DNA from: Janthinobacterium lividum PAMC 25724
GTDB lineage: Bacteria > Pseudomonadota > Gammaproteobacteria > Burkholderiales > Burkholderiaceae_D
Assembly: GCA_000242815.2 (NCBI GenBank)
Contig: AHHB01000026.1
Location: forward strand, 83,164 to 147,163
Length of the DNA stretch: 64,000 nucleotides
Direction of reading: 5' to 3'
Part shown: in pieces, positions 16,550 to 25,214 of the stretch
Layout: the number at the start of each line of letters is the position of its first letter
Numbering within the stretch: position 1 is the stretch's first letter
Notes under the pieces: generated by a model
The model's input: only the letters and a program-made list of their open reading frames with translations
What the model was told of the DNA's origin: nothing
Database searches by the model: none
Made by a program: the position numbers and the translations under genes

Positions 16550-17062
16550 TCACGACCACAGGCGCTGGCCCGACAGGTCGAGCTGGGTCAAGTACAGTCG
16601 CACGTCGAACTCGTACTGGTGGTACTGCGGTTCCATATACGCGCACAGCTTGTAGAAGGCCTTGTCATGTTGCTTTTCTTTTACATGCGCCAGTTCGTGC
16701 ACGGCGATCATGCGCAGGAATTCCAGCGGCACTTCCTTGAACATGGTGGCCACGCGGATTTCATGCTTGGCCTTGAGCTTGCCGCCTTGCACGCGTGAAA
16801 TCGACGTGTGCAAGCCCAGCGCGTGCTGGATCACATGGATCTTGCTGTCGAACGCCACCTTGTTGATGGGCTCGGCATTGCGCAGGAATTCATTCTTCAA
16901 TTCTTGTACGTACTGGTACAAGGCCTTGTCGTTGCGCACCTCATGCGCGTTCGGGTAGCGTTTTAGCAACACTTCGCCCAGCTTGTCTTGCGCGATCAGT
17001 TGTTGCACTTGCGCTTGCGTTTGTTCGGAATAGGCGCTCAGGTATTTCAGGGATGGCTGCAT
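16550..17062 (-). CDS. M48/YgjP-like zinc metallopeptidase
   Basis: A 170-residue protein with the zinc-binding signature HELAHVKEKQHDKAF (about residues 128-142), in which HELAH supplies two His ligands and the catalytic Glu, and the later His is probably the third ligand. This matches the YgjP/SprT-like group of small metal-dependent hydrolases annotated as M48. No signal peptide, so it is cytoplasmic. I chose the start MQPSLKYLS; a longer reading from 17104 is possible because neither start has a clear ribosome site. Confidence 0.75.
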   Translation of the reverse strand: MQPSLKYLSAYSEQTQAQVQQLIAQDKLGEVLLKRYPNAHEVRNDKALYQYVQELKNEFLRNAEPINKVAFDSKIHVIQHALGLHTSISRVQGGKLKAKHEIRVATMFKEVPLEFLRMIAVHELAHVKEKQHDKAFYKLCAYMEPQYHQYEFDVRLYLTQLDLSGQRLWS

Positions 17063-17205
17063 GCGGGGAAGGGCGCGGTCGAGAGTAAGGCGAGAATGTA
17101 CCATACCGCCGCGCCCCGCGCCCCGCGCTGTGCCAGCGCCGACATCGGGCCGCTGCGGCCACCCCACGCCCCACGCCCTTGTCTAGCCTGGCCTGGCGTG
17201 GCAGA

Positions 17206-17610
17206 TCAGCGCGGTTCTGCCTTGTGCTCGTCGTCGTGGCTGCCTTGCAAGCTCGCCTTGGCTTGCTGCTCGGCGTTGCCGCTGCGCGACGCGCTACTGT
17301 TGCGGCCTTCATTAGCGCGTTGGGCCGATTGCCGGCTCTCGCCGCCTTTCCTGCCGATTTCCGCCATGTGTACACGGTTGCGGCTGACCGCTTCGCCACC
17401 TTTTTGCCCCGCCCGGCGTGCTTCTTCCGAGTCAAATTCATGCGCCGTGCCCTTTTGATGGGCTGCCTGACCGCCCTTGCTGGCAATTTCGCGTTGCTGG
17501 CCTTCGCTCATGGCGGCGAAACCGCGTTTGGCCGTGCCTTTGCTGCTGCCCGATGCGCTGGCTTTCTGGCTGCTGCCAGCGCCTTTGCCCTGCTCATTAC
17601 TGTTCGCCAT
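17206..17610 (-). CDS. KGG-repeat stress-induced protein (YciG/Con-10 type)
   Basis: A 134-residue, very hydrophilic, Gly/Ser/Lys-rich protein. It carries three short KGG units: REIASKGGQAAHQKG, RRAGQKGGEAVS and MAEIGRKGGES. These define the stress-induced KGG repeat family (E. coli YciG, fungal Con-10), which is linked to stationary phase or stress but of unknown mechanism. The start at 17610 has a strong AAGGAG ribosome site 5-6 bp upstream. It is followed on the same strand by the metallopeptidase, 143 bp away. Confidence 0.8.
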   Translation of the reverse strand: MANSNEQGKGAGSSQKASASGSSKGTAKRGFAAMSEGQQREIASKGGQAAHQKGTAHEFDSEEARRAGQKGGEAVSRNRVHMAEIGRKGGESRQSAQRANEGRNSSASRSGNAEQQAKASLQGSHDDEHKAEPR

Positions 17611-17668
17611 GTCGCTCTCCTTGTTGTCGGGTAGTGGCCCGGTGTTCAATACGGGTCAATACGGGTGC

Positions 17669-18181
17669 TCAATGTGCTTGATCGGATTGCCTGCCGGGAT
17701 CGCGGCTGCGGCCCGCACCGTCGCGGTGGCCCGTGGCATGCAGTTTTGCGAGCATTTCGCGCTGGCGCTGTGTGGCTTTTTCCGTTTCTTCGGCCGTCTT
17801 GCGCACCACTTCGTCAGCGAAGGCCACGGCCGTGCGGCTCGCTTCGGGCAAGTGATACTCTGCCGTGCGCTTTATTTCGACATTGGCGTTGGCGACGAGA
17901 TTGCCGAGTTGCTGCTGGTACTGGCGCAGCTTGTTACTACCCGGCTGCAACTGGGCAGCGGCCAGCGACAGGAACTCGCCCGTGTCGCGCGCGCACAGCA
18001 GTTGCTGGCTGGCGCTGCTCCATTCCTGCAGCAGTTCTTGCGCCAGCCGCAGATGCAGCTCGCTCAGTTGCTGCGCCGTGTCGAACAGCTTGCGTGATAG
18101 TTCTGTGGCGAAATTGCACTGGGTTTCCAGGTGCGACTTCAGCGCTGGGCTGAGATGGGGAGGGATGCTGTTTGTGAACAT
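17669..18181 (-). CDS. Phasin family protein
   Basis: A 170-residue, almost entirely helical protein with the phasin family pattern (NFATELSRKLFDTAQQLSEL, then LAQELLQEWSSASQQLL, then NVEIKRTAEYHLPEASRTA). Phasins coat polyhydroxyalkanoate granules and control their size and number. It differs from the PhaF-like protein at 13021 because it has no basic DNA-binding tail. The KGG stress protein lies downstream on the same strand. Confidence 0.8.
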   Translation of the reverse strand: MFTNSIPPHLSPALKSHLETQCNFATELSRKLFDTAQQLSELHLRLAQELLQEWSSASQQLLCARDTGEFLSLAAAQLQPGSNKLRQYQQQLGNLVANANVEIKRTAEYHLPEASRTAVAFADEVVRKTAEETEKATQRQREMLAKLHATGHRDGAGRSRDPGRQSDQAH

Positions 18182-18525
18182 GTTCTACCTCAATGAAAAT
18201 CTGGTCCGAGAAACACCCGGTGTAGCGGATGCGACGTGTGCTGAAACAAGCAAAGAGATAGACGCCGTATGGCGTCCCAGGTTCCCTGCGGGATGCCGGT
18301 TTGCTGTGAGAATTCGGGCTGGCAGACGTAAAAACGCGATGACTTTGTGCCAGATCAAATGAAGATGTAGCGCTTTGCCAACGCTGGCAGTCATGCAGCG
18401 CGTGTGGAAAATGCAGGCTTGCAGGCCCGGCCGTGCGACAATAGCCGGCTCGCGGCAGCGCAGCCGATGGCCGGCGCGCCTGGCTTAGCCGAGCATAGCC
18501 CTCTTTTTTGCATTATTCCTCGACC
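18182..18525. other. Intergenic region between divergent phasin and purU genes
   Basis: About 340 bp that must hold both promoters. A small hairpin (GACGCC/GGCGTC at 18261-18276) is present. No gene, and no clear operator, is visible. Confidence 0.45.
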
Positions 18526-19395
18526 ATGACGCATCCCGAATACATCCTGACCCTGTCCTGCCTGGACCAGCGCGGCATCGTGCACCGCGTGTCCGGCTTC
18601 CTGGCCGAACACGGCTGCAACATCCTCGATTCCGCCCAGTTCGGCGACCAGGAATCCCAGCTGTTCTTCATGCGCGTGCATTTCGCGCTGGAAGACGGTA
18701 GCGTCAGCGACACCCAGTTGCGCAGCGACTTCGCCGACCTGTCGCAAGTCATGCAGCTCAATGGCCAGTTGCACGATGCGCGCGTCAAGCCGCGCGTGAT
18801 GCTGATGGTGTCGAAGATTGGCCATTGCCTCAACGATTTGCTGTTCCGCTACAAGAGTGGTTTGCTGAACGTGGAAATTCCCGCCATCGTCTCGAACCAC
18901 ATGGAGTTCTACCAGTTGGCGGCCAGCTACAATATTCCCTTCCACCACCTGCCCCTGGCGGCCGGAGCACCGGAAGCGGCCAAGCTGGCGCAGGAAGCGA
19001 AGATCATCGAGCTGATGGACACGCACAAGATCGACCTGGTGGTGCTGGCGCGCTACATGCAAATCCTCTCGCCCGGCCTGTGCCAGGCGCTCGATGGCCG
19101 CGCCATCAATATCCACCATTCCTTCCTGCCCAGCTTCAAGGGCGCCAAGCCGTACGCGCAGGCGCACCAGCGCGGCGTCAAGCTGATCGGCGCAACGGCC
19201 CATTTCGTCACGGGCGACCTCGACGAAGGCCCGATCATCGAGCAGGACGTCGAGCGCGTCGACCATGCGATGGATGCCGAAATGCTGACCGCCATTGGCC
19301 GCGATGTCGAGTGCGTGGTGCTGGCGCGCGCCGTGAAATGGTTCGTCGAGCACCGCATCTTGAAAAATGGCGACAAGACCGTGGTCTTCCGCTGA
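18526..19395 (+). CDS. purU: Formyltetrahydrofolate deformylase PurU
   Basis: A 289-residue enzyme that hydrolyses 10-formyltetrahydrofolate to tetrahydrofolate and formate, balancing one-carbon pools and feeding formate to purine synthesis. The N-terminal ACT domain (LSCLDQRGIVHRVSGFLAEH) is the regulatory part, typically sensing glycine and methionine. The C-terminal formyl-transferase-like domain shows SNHMEFYQLA, INIHHSFLPSFKGAKPY (catalytic His) and GATAHFVTGDLDEGPIIEQD (catalytic Asp). I chose the ATG at 18526 (MTHPEYIL), which gives normal length. Confidence 0.94.
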   Translation: MTHPEYILTLSCLDQRGIVHRVSGFLAEHGCNILDSAQFGDQESQLFFMRVHFALEDGSVSDTQLRSDFADLSQVMQLNGQLHDARVKPRVMLMVSKIGHCLNDLLFRYKSGLLNVEIPAIVSNHMEFYQLAASYNIPFHHLPLAAGAPEAAKLAQEAKIIELMDTHKIDLVVLARYMQILSPGLCQALDGRAINIHHSFLPSFKGAKPYAQAHQRGVKLIGATAHFVTGDLDEGPIIEQDVERVDHAMDAEMLTAIGRDVECVVLARAVKWFVEHRILKNGDKTVVFR

Positions 19396-19445
19396 TAGCG
19401 CCGCCCGTACAATATTGATATCCACTTTACAGAGACAGAAACACG

Positions 19446-19988
19446 ATGGCCCTCAAAGCAACAATTTTCAAAGCCGATCTGCAGATCGCTGACATGGACC
19501 GCAATTACTACCAGGATCACGCCCTGACCCTGGCGCGCCACCCGTCCGAAACGGACGAGCGCATGATGGTGCGCCTGCTGGCGTTCGCCATCCACGCCAA
19601 CGAGGCGTTGACGTTTACCAAGGGCTTGTTCGATACTGAAGAGCCCGACCTGTGGCAGAAAGACCTGACAGGCGCCATCGAGCTGTGGATCGAAGTGGGC
19701 CAGCCCGACGAAAAACGCATCCTGAAGGCTTGCGGGCGTTCGGCGCAGGTGATCGTCTACAGTTACGGCGCAACCAGCCATATCTGGTGGAAGCAAATCG
19801 CCAACAAGCTGGAACGGGCGAAGAACTTGACCGTGATCAACCTGCCATCCGAGGCGGCGCAAGACATGAGCAAGCTGGCGCAGCGCAACATGCAACTGCA
19901 ATGCACGATCCAGGATGGCCAGATCTGGCTGACCGACAGCGTCAACACAGTCTTGATCGAGCGCGAGCCGGTCAAGCCGGCGCGCTGA
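19446..19988 (+). CDS. yaeQ: YaeQ family protein
   Basis: A 180-residue cytoplasmic protein matching the YaeQ family (LKATIFKADLQIADMDRNYYQDH at the start; ERMMVRLLAFAIHANEAL; LWIEVGQPDEKRILKAC). The fold is PD-(D/E)XK nuclease-like and the E. coli protein was linked to haemolysin expression, but the biochemical function remains unclear. Length is normal. It follows purU by about 50 bp and is closed by a terminator. Confidence 0.9.
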   Translation: MALKATIFKADLQIADMDRNYYQDHALTLARHPSETDERMMVRLLAFAIHANEALTFTKGLFDTEEPDLWQKDLTGAIELWIEVGQPDEKRILKACGRSAQVIVYSYGATSHIWWKQIANKLERAKNLTVINLPSEAAQDMSKLAQRNMQLQCTIQDGQIWLTDSVNTVLIEREPVKPAR

Positions 19989-20008
19989 TTGTGATCGTTT
20001 GAAACGCA

Positions 20009-20034
20009 AAAAGCCCGGAGCGATCCGGGCTTTT
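20009..20034. terminator. Bidirectional intrinsic terminator
   Basis: AAAAGCCCGG and CCGGGCTTTT form a 10-bp stem around AGCGAT. It lies between yaeQ and the convergent GIN-domain gene and can serve both. Confidence 0.88.
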
Positions 20035-20048
20035 GTCATTGCTGGCGT

Positions 20049-20852
20049 TTATATCGGCGCGCTGCCCAGGCGCTCGATGCTGCTTGAGCGCTGCATGCTG
20101 CGGCTGATACGCGGATCGCCGTAGTAGCGCACTGCGCCCGAGCCGCCGATGCTGATGCTCAAGTCATCCTTGGCCCACACTTGCGCCTCGCCCGAGCCGC
20201 CGATGCTCACCTGCACGTCGCGCGCGGCCAGGCGGCCTGCCTGGATATTGCCCGAGCCGCCGATCGATGCCGTCAGTTGCCGCGTCTTGCCGCTGGCCGT
20301 AAAGTTGCCGCTGCCACCGATGGCCACGGCCACCTGGCGGCTATCGAGGTCAGGCGCGTGGATGGCGCCGGAGCCGCCCACGTCGAAGCGCAGCTTATCG
20401 GCGCGCAAGCCCGTTGCCGTGATGCTGCCCGAGCCGCCCACGCTGATGCGCTCCACCTGGCGCGCCTGGATGACAATGCTCAGGCTGCTCTGACGGAAAT
20501 GCATGTTGCGCTTGGCGCAGCGGATGCGCAAAGTGCCGTTTTCCACCACCGTCTCGATCAGCGGCACGATATTGTCGTCGGCCTCGATGGTGATGCTGTC
20601 CGTGTTGCCGATGCGCAATTCGACCGTGCCCGGCACATTGAGCGCCACGCCTTGGAAACTGGCAAGCTCGCGCGTCTGCTTTTGCAGCTTGCCGCTGCCC
20701 TCGATGCTGTTGCCGGAGATCCAGTCGAGTGGCGACGCCAGCACCGGCGCGGCCGGGATGGCCAGGGCGCAGGCGGCCAGCAGCAGGGCGCTGGCGATGC
20801 CGGCGTGGCGAAGGCGGCGAAGGTGGCGAGGTCGGAAAAGTGGCTGTGTCAT
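20049..20852 (-). CDS. Exported GIN-domain (DUF2807) protein
   Basis: A 267-residue protein with a basic N-terminus and signal peptide ending near AAPVLA (about residue 37). The mature part is a right-handed beta-helix of the putative auto-transporter adhesin head GIN family, seen as the repeated motif GGSGS or GGSGN about every 18-20 residues (six or seven copies). The GGGAGC ribosome site supports the start at 20852. Members are predicted surface or periplasmic proteins of unknown function. Confidence 0.82.
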   Translation of the reverse strand: MTQPLFRPRHLRRLRHAGIASALLLAACALAIPAAPVLASPLDWISGNSIEGSGKLQKQTRELASFQGVALNVPGTVELRIGNTDSITIEADDNIVPLIETVVENGTLRIRCAKRNMHFRQSSLSIVIQARQVERISVGGSGSITATGLRADKLRFDVGGSGAIHAPDLDSRQVAVAIGGSGNFTASGKTRQLTASIGGSGNIQAGRLAARDVQVSIGGSGEAQVWAKDDLSISIGGSGAVRYYGDPRISRSMQRSSSIERLGSAPI

Positions 20853-21040
20853 TCTTGCTCCCTGTTTTGAATTAGTCTGCAGCCATGGTAGGCCAGACAC
20901 CCGCGCCTGTGTAGCGCGCTGCGACAGACTGCGGCAGCGGCGGCACAGAATGCAGCAGGCTGTGACGCGATGGCATGAGGTATCATGCGGGTATTGGACA
21001 TACGACGACCGGCTCGCGCCGCTCACACTACTGGAATTAC

Positions 21041-21676
21041 ATGCTGATCATTACCATCAAACAGGGCAAGGAAAAGAGCTTGCTGGGCCAATCCTGGATT
21101 TACGCGTCTGCGATTGAAAAAGTCGAAGGCAAGCCGCAGGAAAAAATGAAGCCCGGCTCGACGGCCATCGTGCAAAGCTCGGCGAAGCAATTCATCGCCC
21201 GCGCCGCCTACAATTCGAAGTCGCAAATCCGCGCGCGCATCTGGAGCTTCAAGGAAGACGAACCGGTCGACCATGCGCTGATCAAGCGCCGCGTCAAGGC
21301 TGCCATCGAGAAAAAACTGCCAGTCATCAAGAAGGCGGGCGAGAACCAGCTGTTGACCCTCATCAAGGGCGAAGACGAGGGCTTGCCGGGCCTGGTGGTG
21401 CAGTTATTTGGCGGCGTGCAAGGCTATCTGATTTGCCAATTCAATGCCGGTGGCGTGGATGCGTGGAAAGTGGCCATCGTGCAATCGCTGATGGCTTCTA
21501 CCGGCTGCGTGAACGTGTACGAGCGCTGCGATGATTTGATGCGCAAGGGCGAAGGCTTGCCCCTGATCGACGGCGCCCTGGCCGGCGAAGAGCCGCCCGA
21601 TGAAGTCATGCTGACGGACAACGGCGTGCGCTATGCGCTGGACTTGAAGACCGGACATAAAAGCAAGTTCCGTTGA
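21041..21676 (+). pseudogene. Truncated RlmI-like protein: PUA and EEHEE domains only
   Basis: The 211-residue product aligns with the first half of the 23S rRNA methyltransferase RlmI (YccW), normally about 400 residues. It has the PUA domain (REKSLL-like start KEKSLLGQSWIYASAI, then ARAAYNSKSQIRARIWSF) and the middle domain (GEDEGLPGLVV, YERCDDLMRKGEGL). It ends at LDLKTGHKSKFR, just where the family normally continues GHKTGFYLDQR into the SAM-binding domain. A strong terminator follows at once, so the methyltransferase half is absent. It may be a decayed gene or a stand-alone RNA-binding protein; the frame itself is intact. Confidence 0.7.
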
Positions 21677-21694
21677 GAGCGGCTGCCTGACGTG

Positions 21695-21722
21695 AAAAAA
21701 ACCGGCGCCGGCCGGTTTTTTT
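21695..21722. terminator. Bidirectional intrinsic terminator
   Basis: A 12-bp stem (seven A plus CCGGC pairing with GCCGG plus seven T) around GCCG, immediately after the truncated RlmI-like gene. Confidence 0.88.
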
Positions 21723-21741
21723 ATGGCTAACCCGCGCATCA

Positions 21742-21772
21742 CCGGAGTCGGATCCTGAGGATCCGACTCCGG
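21742..21772. repeat. Palindromic repeat, family member 1
   Basis: A nearly perfect 31-bp palindrome (left arm CCGGAGTCGGATCC, centre TGA, right arm GGATCCGACTCCGG). Its core matches the palindrome inside the MITE at 48628-48654 with a few compensating changes, so both look like members of a dispersed repeat family. Confidence 0.75.
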
Positions 21773-21801
21773 CTGTAGCAGGGCTTGGGAATGATGGACG
21801 G

Positions 21802-23076
21802 CTAGTCCAGCGGCACGCTGCGGTACTTGTTGACTTCTAATGCAGAAACCGCCGGCGCATTATTGCCCCACGAGGCACGCACATACGTCACCACGGCCGC
21901 TATCTCGGCGTCATCCATGGCGGCACCGAACGGCGGCATGCCATAGGGCCGCGGGTTGCTGCTGGTCCCGGGCGCAAAGCCGCCGTTGAGCACGAGGCGG
22001 ATGGCGTTTACGGCCGAGTCCGTCGTCAGCGCGCGCTTGCCGGCCAACGGCGGGTAGTCAGGCGGCACGCCTTTGCCGTCGGCCTGGTGGCAACTCGCGC
22101 ACTGCGCCCGATACAGTTTTTCCCCCAGTGCCAGTTGCTGCCGAACTTGCTCTGACGTTTCGCGCGGGGGGCGTGCTGCCGCCTGCGCCGGGCCGGGCAA
22201 GCTTTTCAGGTACACGGCCATCGCCTGCAGGTCGTCGCTGCGCATATGCTGCGAGCTTTGCCGCACCACCTCGGCCATGGGGCCCAAGACGGTGGCGCGC
22301 GGCGAGACGCCCGTTTGCAGCAATGCCACGATATGCGCCGTATCCCAGTCGCCCAGGCCCGTTTGCGCATCCGATGTCAGCGCTGGCGCGTACCAGCCCA
22401 GTACGGGTATCAGGCCGCCCGACAGTGTCTCGTCGCTACCGCCCAGGGCATTGCGGCTGCTATGGCAGGCGCTGCAGTGGCCCAGGCCCTGCACCAGGTA
22501 GGCGCCACGATTCCATTCCATGCTGTGCGTCGTGAGCGGCTGGTACACGCCGGGCTTGAAGTACAGTGCGCGCCAGGCGGCCAGCGCGATTTGCTGGTTG
22601 TAGGGGAAGCGCAGCGCGTGCGGCGCGTTCGCCTGCCTGTGCGGCGGCACGCGCTGGAAATATGCGTACAGGGCGTCGCTGTCTGCGCGCTGCACCTTGG
22701 TGTAGTTGGTGTAGGGGAACGCCGGGTACAGCAAACGGCCGTCTTTCGACTTGCCGTTGTGGATGGCGCGCCAGAAATCGTCGGCCGTCCAGCTGCCTAT
22801 GCCCGTTTCCTTGTCGGCCGTGATGTTCGGTGAGAGCACTGTGCCGAACGGCGTCTGCAAGGCCCGTCCCCCCGCGTACGCCACCCCGCCGCGCATCGTG
22901 TGGCAGGCCATGCAATTGCCCGCTTTGGCCAGGTAGGCGCCACGCGCGACCAGCTGTTGCTGGCTAAGGGGGCTGGCAACGGCGGCTGGGCCGAGGTCGT
23001 CGTCCGGGTACAGCAGGACGTTGGCGCTGACGCCGGCGAGCAGTAGCAGGCCGGCCACGATCATCCATTTTTTCAT
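21802..23076 (-). CDS. Triple-haem cytochrome c, alcohol/gluconate dehydrogenase cytochrome-subunit type
   Basis: A 424-residue exported protein. A membrane-inserting signal segment (MIVAGLLLLAGVSANVLL) is followed by three CxxCH haem-binding motifs: CMACH, CSACH and CASCH, each with a downstream Met ligand candidate (for example YGMPPFG). Length and three-haem layout match the cytochrome subunit of membrane-bound alcohol, aldose or gluconate dehydrogenases that pass electrons to ubiquinone or a terminal oxidase. The start overlaps the end of the di-haem cytochrome gene by 4 bp. No catalytic flavin or quinoprotein subunit is adjacent, so the partner dehydrogenase must be elsewhere, possibly the GMC protein at 6337. 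Confidence 0.85.
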   Translation of the reverse strand: MKKWMIVAGLLLLAGVSANVLLYPDDDLGPAAVASPLSQQQLVARGAYLAKAGNCMACHTMRGGVAYAGGRALQTPFGTVLSPNITADKETGIGSWTADDFWRAIHNGKSKDGRLLYPAFPYTNYTKVQRADSDALYAYFQRVPPHRQANAPHALRFPYNQQIALAAWRALYFKPGVYQPLTTHSMEWNRGAYLVQGLGHCSACHSSRNALGGSDETLSGGLIPVLGWYAPALTSDAQTGLGDWDTAHIVALLQTGVSPRATVLGPMAEVVRQSSQHMRSDDLQAMAVYLKSLPGPAQAAARPPRETSEQVRQQLALGEKLYRAQCASCHQADGKGVPPDYPPLAGKRALTTDSAVNAIRLVLNGGFAPGTSSNPRPYGMPPFGAAMDDAEIAAVVTYVRASWGNNAPAVSALEVNKYRSVPLD

Positions 23077-23831
23077 GGCGCCACCTGCGCCGCAGAACCT
23101 GGCACGCCACCGCAGTGCAGCGGCAAGGGCAGGGTGATGCTGCTGGCAGGGCGCGCGTCGGCGCTGGCCACTTGCGTACCCAGCCAGGCCGAGACGGCGC
23201 CCACGTCCGCATCCGACAGGCGCTGGGCCACTTGCGCCATGCAGTCGGGCGCATGGGCGCGGCGTATGCCATTCTTCCAGGCACCGAGCTGGGCGTTGAT
23301 ATAGTCGCGCGGCAAGCCCAGCAAGCCGGGGATGGCTGGCGCCACGCCGGCCAGTTGATGGCCATGGCAGGCGCTACAGGCTGGAATTTTTTTGCCGGCA
23401 TCGCCTTGCAGCACCAGCTGCTTGCCGCGCGCCAGGGCCGTCGTGCCGGCGCTGCTGGGCTGGGCCGGCGGCGGGGCAGGGTGCTGCGCCGCAAAATACT
23501 CGGCGATTTCGCGTAGGTAATCGTCGGGCAAGTGTTCGACCATGTAATTCATCGTCGGGTACTGTCGCCTTGCTTCGCGGAAGTTGAGCAGCTGGTTGTA
23601 CAGATAGCCGGCCGGCTTGCCGGCGATACGGGGAAAGAAGGCATCATGGCGCTCCTTTGGCGCATGACAGGCGGTGCAAGCCTTGATGCGCTGTTCCAGG
23701 CTGTCGTGGCGCGCTGGTGGCGTCGCCGCTGCTGCCAGCGCCAGGCCGGGCAAGGGCAGTGCCAGCACCAGTACCAGTGCCAGTGCGCAGCGGCAATGCA
23801 GTGCTAGCGAAAGTTGTCTGGAAAGTGGCAT
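23073..23831 (-). CDS. Di-haem cytochrome c (c4-like)
   Basis: A 252-residue periplasmic protein with a signal peptide (LVLALPLPGLALAAA) and two CxxCH sites, CTACH and CSACH, about 120 residues apart, in two similar domains as in cytochrome c4. Further landmarks are PRIAGKPAGYLYNQL and MNYMVEHL in the first domain. I chose the start MPLSRQ at 23831; the longer open frame adds an unlikely tail. It is the first gene of a two-gene operon with the triple-haem cytochrome. Confidence 0.82.
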   Translation of the reverse strand: MPLSRQLSLALHCRCALALVLVLALPLPGLALAAAATPPARHDSLEQRIKACTACHAPKERHDAFFPRIAGKPAGYLYNQLLNFREARRQYPTMNYMVEHLPDDYLREIAEYFAAQHPAPPPAQPSSAGTTALARGKQLVLQGDAGKKIPACSACHGHQLAGVAPAIPGLLGLPRDYINAQLGAWKNGIRRAHAPDCMAQVAQRLSDADVGAVSAWLGTQVASADARPASSITLPLPLHCGGVPGSAAQVAP

Positions 23832-23954
23832 GGCAAAATAAGCTCTCTCGTCGGTCGCAACGGCGTGCCGGTCTTGCTGCACGGATCATTTTTTACCCTA
23901 GCATATACCCGCCACGGTGATTCTGACAGCATCAGTTGTGAAGAACACGACAGA

Positions 23955-23978
23955 TCAGTTATCAGTTATCAGTTATCG
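23955..23978. repeat. Heptamer tandem repeat ATCAGTT x3
   Basis: Three perfect copies of ATCAGTT plus three further bases, in the gap between the cytochrome operon and the exonuclease gene. Rotated, the unit is AGTTATC, similar to the AGTTGCC heptamer array near 51442. Confidence 0.75.
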
Positions 23979-24047
23979 CTTTAAGGGAGTAGGATTGACA
24001 TGCGATGGGCCATTGGCGGCAGGGGGTGCCGCCATGCGTGCACCAGC

Positions 24048-24695
24048 TCAGACGGGGGCGGGCGGTGTGGCCGGCGGCGTGCTGGCGCGGGGGGCTTTTT
24101 GCGCCGTTACTTTACCGCCGTCGGCGATCCAGCGGCGATACACGCGCAGGGCCACTTGCGCATCGTCGGCTGCGTACAGGATCTGTTTTTCCGTCAGGCG
24201 CGAGGTGGCCCAGTTGGTGGTAGAGATCTTTTTTGATTTCTGCAGGTGCAGGCCAAAGAACTTGGCCACGGCAGTCTTCGCGCCCAGGTCGTTGCGCTGG
24301 CCGCCGCGCAGGGCAACGGACAGGTCGAGCACCTGGGCCGGCGCGATACCGAGCTTGTTGCGCAGGCGCTTGACGTCGTCGGACAAGCCAAAGCCCACCT
24401 TGATGGTGGTGGTCGATTCGAGGATGGCTTTCAGTTCGGCCAAGGCCAAGGCCGGTGCGCTGCCTACTTGGAACAGGTAAGCGATGTCGTCGGTGGCCAG
24501 CTGGATCAGGTGCGGCCCCGTGGAGGACTCGCCCTTCACAAAGGTCGGCTTCGATTCCGTATCGAAGCCGATGGCGTCCGCTGCCAGCAGGGCTGCCATG
24601 GCGGCCCTGGCGTCATCACTGGTGCGTACCAGTTTGACGTGCTCGATTGCAATGCCTTGATATGGGGGCAGAGGCGGTGCGACAGCTGTGTCCAT
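24048..24695 (-). CDS. 3'-5' exonuclease, RNase D-like DEDDy family
   Basis: A 215-residue protein consisting of one exonuclease domain. The acidic motifs are visible: GFDTESK (Asp and Glu of Exo I), GFGLSDDVKRL (Exo II) and YAADDAQVALRVY (Exo III with the Tyr that defines the DEDDy type). There is no HRDC domain, so it is shorter than classical RNase D. The C-terminal 20 residues are Pro/Ala/Thr-rich. The ProQ/FinO gene lies 9 bp upstream on the same strand, so the two RNA-related genes are likely co-transcribed. Confidence 0.85.
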   Translation of the reverse strand: MDTAVAPPLPPYQGIAIEHVKLVRTSDDARAAMAALLAADAIGFDTESKPTFVKGESSTGPHLIQLATDDIAYLFQVGSAPALALAELKAILESTTTIKVGFGLSDDVKRLRNKLGIAPAQVLDLSVALRGGQRNDLGAKTAVAKFFGLHLQKSKKISTTNWATSRLTEKQILYAADDAQVALRVYRRWIADGGKVTAQKAPRASTPPATPPAPV

Positions 24696-24704
24696 GAAAC
24701 CGGA

Positions 24705-25214
24705 TCAACCTTTGCGCGAGAATTTTGCGGTCAGCTGACTCAGTTTTTCCAGGCGCAAACGGTTCGCTTCTTCGGCAGCGGCGGCGTCGCGTTCGGCCTT
24801 TTTGCGATCGGCTTCCTTCTTGAAGCGTTGCTGCAACACTTGCGTGGCGTGGTCGCGGTGCGTCTGTGTCACTTCTGCGCCGGCTGTACCGTCGAGGTCA
24901 TAGCGAATCTTGGCTTTTTCCATCATGCGCAAATAGCGCAGCGAACCCGTGTGGATGCCCAGCGCCGTGCGCATCAGCTTGCGGTCCAGGTCCGGCAGGC
25001 GTGCCAGGATCTGCTTGTCGATCCCGATCGATAATGGCAGGCAATCGCGGAACGGCGGGAATTGCTCTTGGAACTGCTTGAGCAGGGCGCGCGCTGTCAG
25101 GCCGGTAGGGGCCGGCGTGGCCGCTGCCGCTGGAGCCGCCGCTGGGGCTGCATCGACTGGCGTGTCTGGAGTGGTGGCTTGCTGGTCTGGCGTGGAGCTG
25201 GTCATCGACATCAT
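24705..25214 (-). CDS. ProQ/FinO family RNA-binding protein
   Basis: A 169-residue protein. The N-terminal 45 residues are low-complexity Ala/Pro/Thr. The ProQ/FinO domain spans about 46-130 (ARALLKQFQEQFPPFRDCLP, then GIDKQILARLPDLDRKLMRTALGIHTGSLRYL). The tail is a charged helix (KKEADRKKAERDAAAAEEANRL). Members are RNA chaperones that bind structured small RNAs and 3' ends of mRNAs. I chose the start at 25214 (MMSMTSS); the ATGs at 25211 and 25205 are equally possible. Confidence 0.85.
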   Translation of the reverse strand: MMSMTSSTPDQQATTPDTPVDAAPAAAPAAAATPAPTGLTARALLKQFQEQFPPFRDCLPLSIGIDKQILARLPDLDRKLMRTALGIHTGSLRYLRMMEKAKIRYDLDGTAGAEVTQTHRDHATQVLQQRFKKEADRKKAERDAAAAEEANRLRLEKLSQLTAKFSRKG

